Below, piece after piece: positions 5,359 through 6,821 of a stretch of DNA of 6,821 nt. Position numbers and translations under genes: made by a program. Below the pieces are notes generated by a model that was given only the letters and a program-made list of their open reading frames with translations, was not told the origin of the DNA and made no database searches. The stretch lies in the NCBI GenBank assembly GCA_033722375.1, contig JAWVZB010000138.1, positions 1 through 6,821 of the forward strand, read 5' to 3'. The DNA comes from JAWVZB01 sp033722375. Lineage in GTDB: Bacteria > Actinomycetota > Nitriliruptoria > Nitriliruptorales > Nitriliruptoraceae. Each line of letters opens with the position of its first letter. The stretch's first letter is position 1.

Positions 5359-6666
5359 ATGCGCACCCTCTCGGTGGCCTCCGAGGCTGCCGCGCCATAC
5401 GCGGGTGGCGGGGCGCTGGGTTCGGTGTTGGACGAGATGGACCGTGTGGTGAGGGAACTCGCCACGGTCGATCTGGACGCCGCCGACGAACCGGCCATCC
5501 GTGCCGGCATCGCCCGCATGCAGCGCCACAGCAGACAGCTCCAGGCGCGCATCACCGACGCCGCCGCACAGCTCACGCGGCGACAAGCCCGGCGTCTCAA
5601 CCCTGAGCAGCCTGATTCACCCAAGGCCCGTCAGCGGGCAGAGCGCGACGTCCAGAACGAGCTGGCCGACACGTTGAAGGTGACCCATTCGCAGGCCAAG
5701 GACACGGTCCGGGCTGGCGGGGCGCTCGAGTCGCTGTCCGCTGACACCCGCGCCGCGTTCGAGTCAGGCGACATCTCCGCACGTCACGTGCGCAAGCTCC
5801 GCCAGACCGTGCGCGGCCTTGTGGGCGTGATCGACGCGTCCGAGCTGGAGGGCCAGCTGCTCGAGGTCGCACGCCGGCTCAACGCCACCGAGTTCGGACG
5901 CCACTGCCGCGACGTCACCGCCAGACACGAGGCCGAGCAGGCCCAACGCGACCTCGACCGGCTCCACCAGCGCCGCTACGGATCGGTGGTCCAGGACGAC
6001 TCCGGGATGACCCGCCTCAATGGCGGGTGGGTCGGCGCCCAGGCCGAGGTGGTCCAGACCGCCGTCGAGGTGTTCCGCGACAAGGACCAGCCCGGCGAGA
6101 CCCGTTCGACCGAGCAGCGCACCGCGGACGCGATCTTCAACGCCTTGGCCCACGCGCTGCGGCACGCCGAGTCCACCGACCACGGCAACCGTCCCCACGT
6201 GTTCGTCCACGTCGACCAAGACCAGCTCGATCGTGGTGACGACGGCGTGGCCGAAACCATCTTCACCGGCACCCTGCCACTCACCGAACTGAAACCGCTG
6301 ATCGAGGATGCGGTCATCACCCGCATCGTCAAGGACGCCCACGGGCAGGTGGTCGACGTCGGACGCGCCACCCGCACCGTGCCGCCCTCGGTGTGGCGCG
6401 GTGTGCTGGCACGCGACCGCCGCTGCACGCTGTGTGGCGCCCCGCCCCAACGCTGCCAGGCAGCACACCTCGACCGGCGGTGGCTCGACGGTGCAGGCGT
6501 GTCCATCCCCGAACTCGCGCTGCTGTGCTGGACCTGCCACCGCCGCGTCGACGCCGCCAAGCTCACCGGACGCCTCCACAACAACGTCGTCAGCTGGCAC
6601 CGCCGCGACGGGACCCCCTACGACAGGTTCCCGCGCGGGCGACCCCCAGACCGGCGACGAACCTGA
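5359..6666 (+). CDS. DUF222 / 13E12-family HNH endonuclease-like protein
   Basis: ATG 5359 gives 435 residues. The frame is open back to GTG 5236, but that start would put the SOS box inside the coding region, and its extra 41 residues look non-conserved; the SD before 5359 is poor, so the start is moderately sure. Residues of about 20-300 are a charged, helical DUF222 region (for example the QLQARITDAAAQL and HVRKLRQTVRGL segments). The C-terminal HNH zinc-finger region has C356-TL-C359 and C390-WT-C393-H394 as a four-Cys metal site, with H370 in the AAHLDRR stretch as the likely general base. The usual Asn before LxLLC is Glu385, so the HNH triad is incomplete. Family members are multi-copy in actinobacteria, linked in mycobacteria to the REP13E12 repeats used by a prophage for integration. 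Their exact activity is not settled. Regulation by LexA is likely. Confidence 0.9.
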   Translation: MRTLSVASEAAAPYAGGGALGSVLDEMDRVVRELATVDLDAADEPAIRAGIARMQRHSRQLQARITDAAAQLTRRQARRLNPEQPDSPKARQRAERDVQNELADTLKVTHSQAKDTVRAGGALESLSADTRAAFESGDISARHVRKLRQTVRGLVGVIDASELEGQLLEVARRLNATEFGRHCRDVTARHEAEQAQRDLDRLHQRRYGSVVQDDSGMTRLNGGWVGAQAEVVQTAVEVFRDKDQPGETRSTEQRTADAIFNALAHALRHAESTDHGNRPHVFVHVDQDQLDRGDDGVAETIFTGTLPLTELKPLIEDAVITRIVKDAHGQVVDVGRATRTVPPSVWRGVLARDRRCTLCGAPPQRCQAAHLDRRWLDGAGVSIPELALLCWTCHRRVDAAKLTGRLHNNVVSWHRRDGTPYDRFPRGRPPDRRRT

Positions 6667-6677
6667 CGCCCCGACCA

Positions 6678-6696
6678 GCCCACCCCGACGGTGGGC
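6678..6696 (+). terminator. Hairpin after the 13E12/HNH gene
   Basis: GCCCACC and GGTGGGC form a perfect 7-bp stem with a 5-base loop, starting 12 bases after the stop codon. There is no U-tract. Its position and strength make it the best intrinsic-type terminator candidate in the window, possibly acting with the C-rich tail downstream. Confidence 0.42.
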
Positions 6697-6740
6697 CGGA
6701 CAAGGACGCCCCGAACCGGCACCGGGCCCGCCCAGGGCCA

Positions 6741-6810
6741 TCACACCCCGGACTGAGCCACCAGAACCATTCCCCCACCTCTTCCCCGCAACACCACTTC
6801 CCCACCGCTC
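6741..6810 (+). terminator. C-rich, G-poor stretch, possible Rho-dependent termination region
   Basis: By direct count these 70 bases contain 38 C and 7 G, a sharp break from the balanced GC of the genes. A C-over-G bubble after a gene is the usual signature of a Rho utilisation site, and actinobacteria depend heavily on Rho. No coding sequence is supported from 6667 to the window end. It could alternatively be non-coding 3' tail of a 13E12 repeat unit. Confidence 0.3.
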
Positions 6811-6821
6811 CTTGAGAACTG
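6810..6821 (+). other. Window-edge motif resembling an rRNA-operon leader element
   Basis: The last bases, CCTTGAGAACTG, resemble the TTGAGAACT element found in actinobacterial pre-16S leaders and, from memory, elsewhere in this phylum. The window ends here, so an rRNA operon or other feature to the right is only a possibility. Confidence 0.2.

Noticed and set aside
5764..6744. 326-codon minus-strand open frame under the 13E12/HNH gene
   Set aside because: Its translation is low-complexity Gly/Ala/Val-rich with no recognisable motif, and the plus strand has DUF222 and HNH features.
1..6821. CRISPR arrays, tRNA or rRNA genes, insertion sequences
   Set aside because: I saw no regularly spaced repeats, no tRNA cloverleaf or conserved TTCGA-containing T-arm in context, and no transposase; the only mobile-linked item is the 13E12-type gene.

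Overview
The window is high-GC DNA whose genes match actinobacterial (Actinomycetota) families: a large ATP-binding LuxR-type regulator, a DUF4242 protein, and a DUF222/13E12-type HNH protein behind an actinobacterial SOS box. Several starts are GTG, and hairpins lack U-tracts, as is usual at high GC. The genus cannot be fixed from this; the 13E12 and hydrolase types would fit deep-branching groups such as Acidimicrobiia or Nitriliruptoria, but that is only an impression.

Minus strand, read right to left: a HIT-family nucleotide hydrolase/transferase (4030-3692); two back-to-back inverted repeats; a large LuxR-family regulator with AAA/NACHT-like ATPase, helical repeats and C-terminal HTH (3555-943); a 151-bp gap holding a perfect 12-bp palindrome; then a tightly coupled pair sharing an ATGA stop/start overlap, a DUF4242 protein (791-501) and a small secreted protein (504-166). 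After paired hairpins (33-68), the first codons of another minus-strand gene appear to begin at base 8 and run off the left edge.

Plus strand: an alpha/beta-hydrolase-fold protein (4294-5193) stands divergent to the HIT gene across 263 bp. That gap holds a possible ECF-type promoter, a 12-nt direct repeat and an 11-codon leader ORF with its own ribosome binding site. The hydrolase keeps its fold landmarks but has Leu at the nucleophile position and Asp at the catalytic His position, so it looks like a pseudo-hydrolase. It is followed by a DUF222/HNH (13E12 family) gene (5359-6666) with a clear LexA/SOS operator at 5315-5330, a hairpin after the stop, and a C-rich, G-poor tail to the window end.

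Working picture (inference): the LuxR-type regulator may control the DUF4242/secreted-protein pair next to it, and possibly the divergent pseudo-hydrolase. The 13E12 gene is a separate, DNA-damage-responsive unit. The most unusual items are the pseudo-hydrolase with its structured leader, and the coupled DUF4242/secreted pair.
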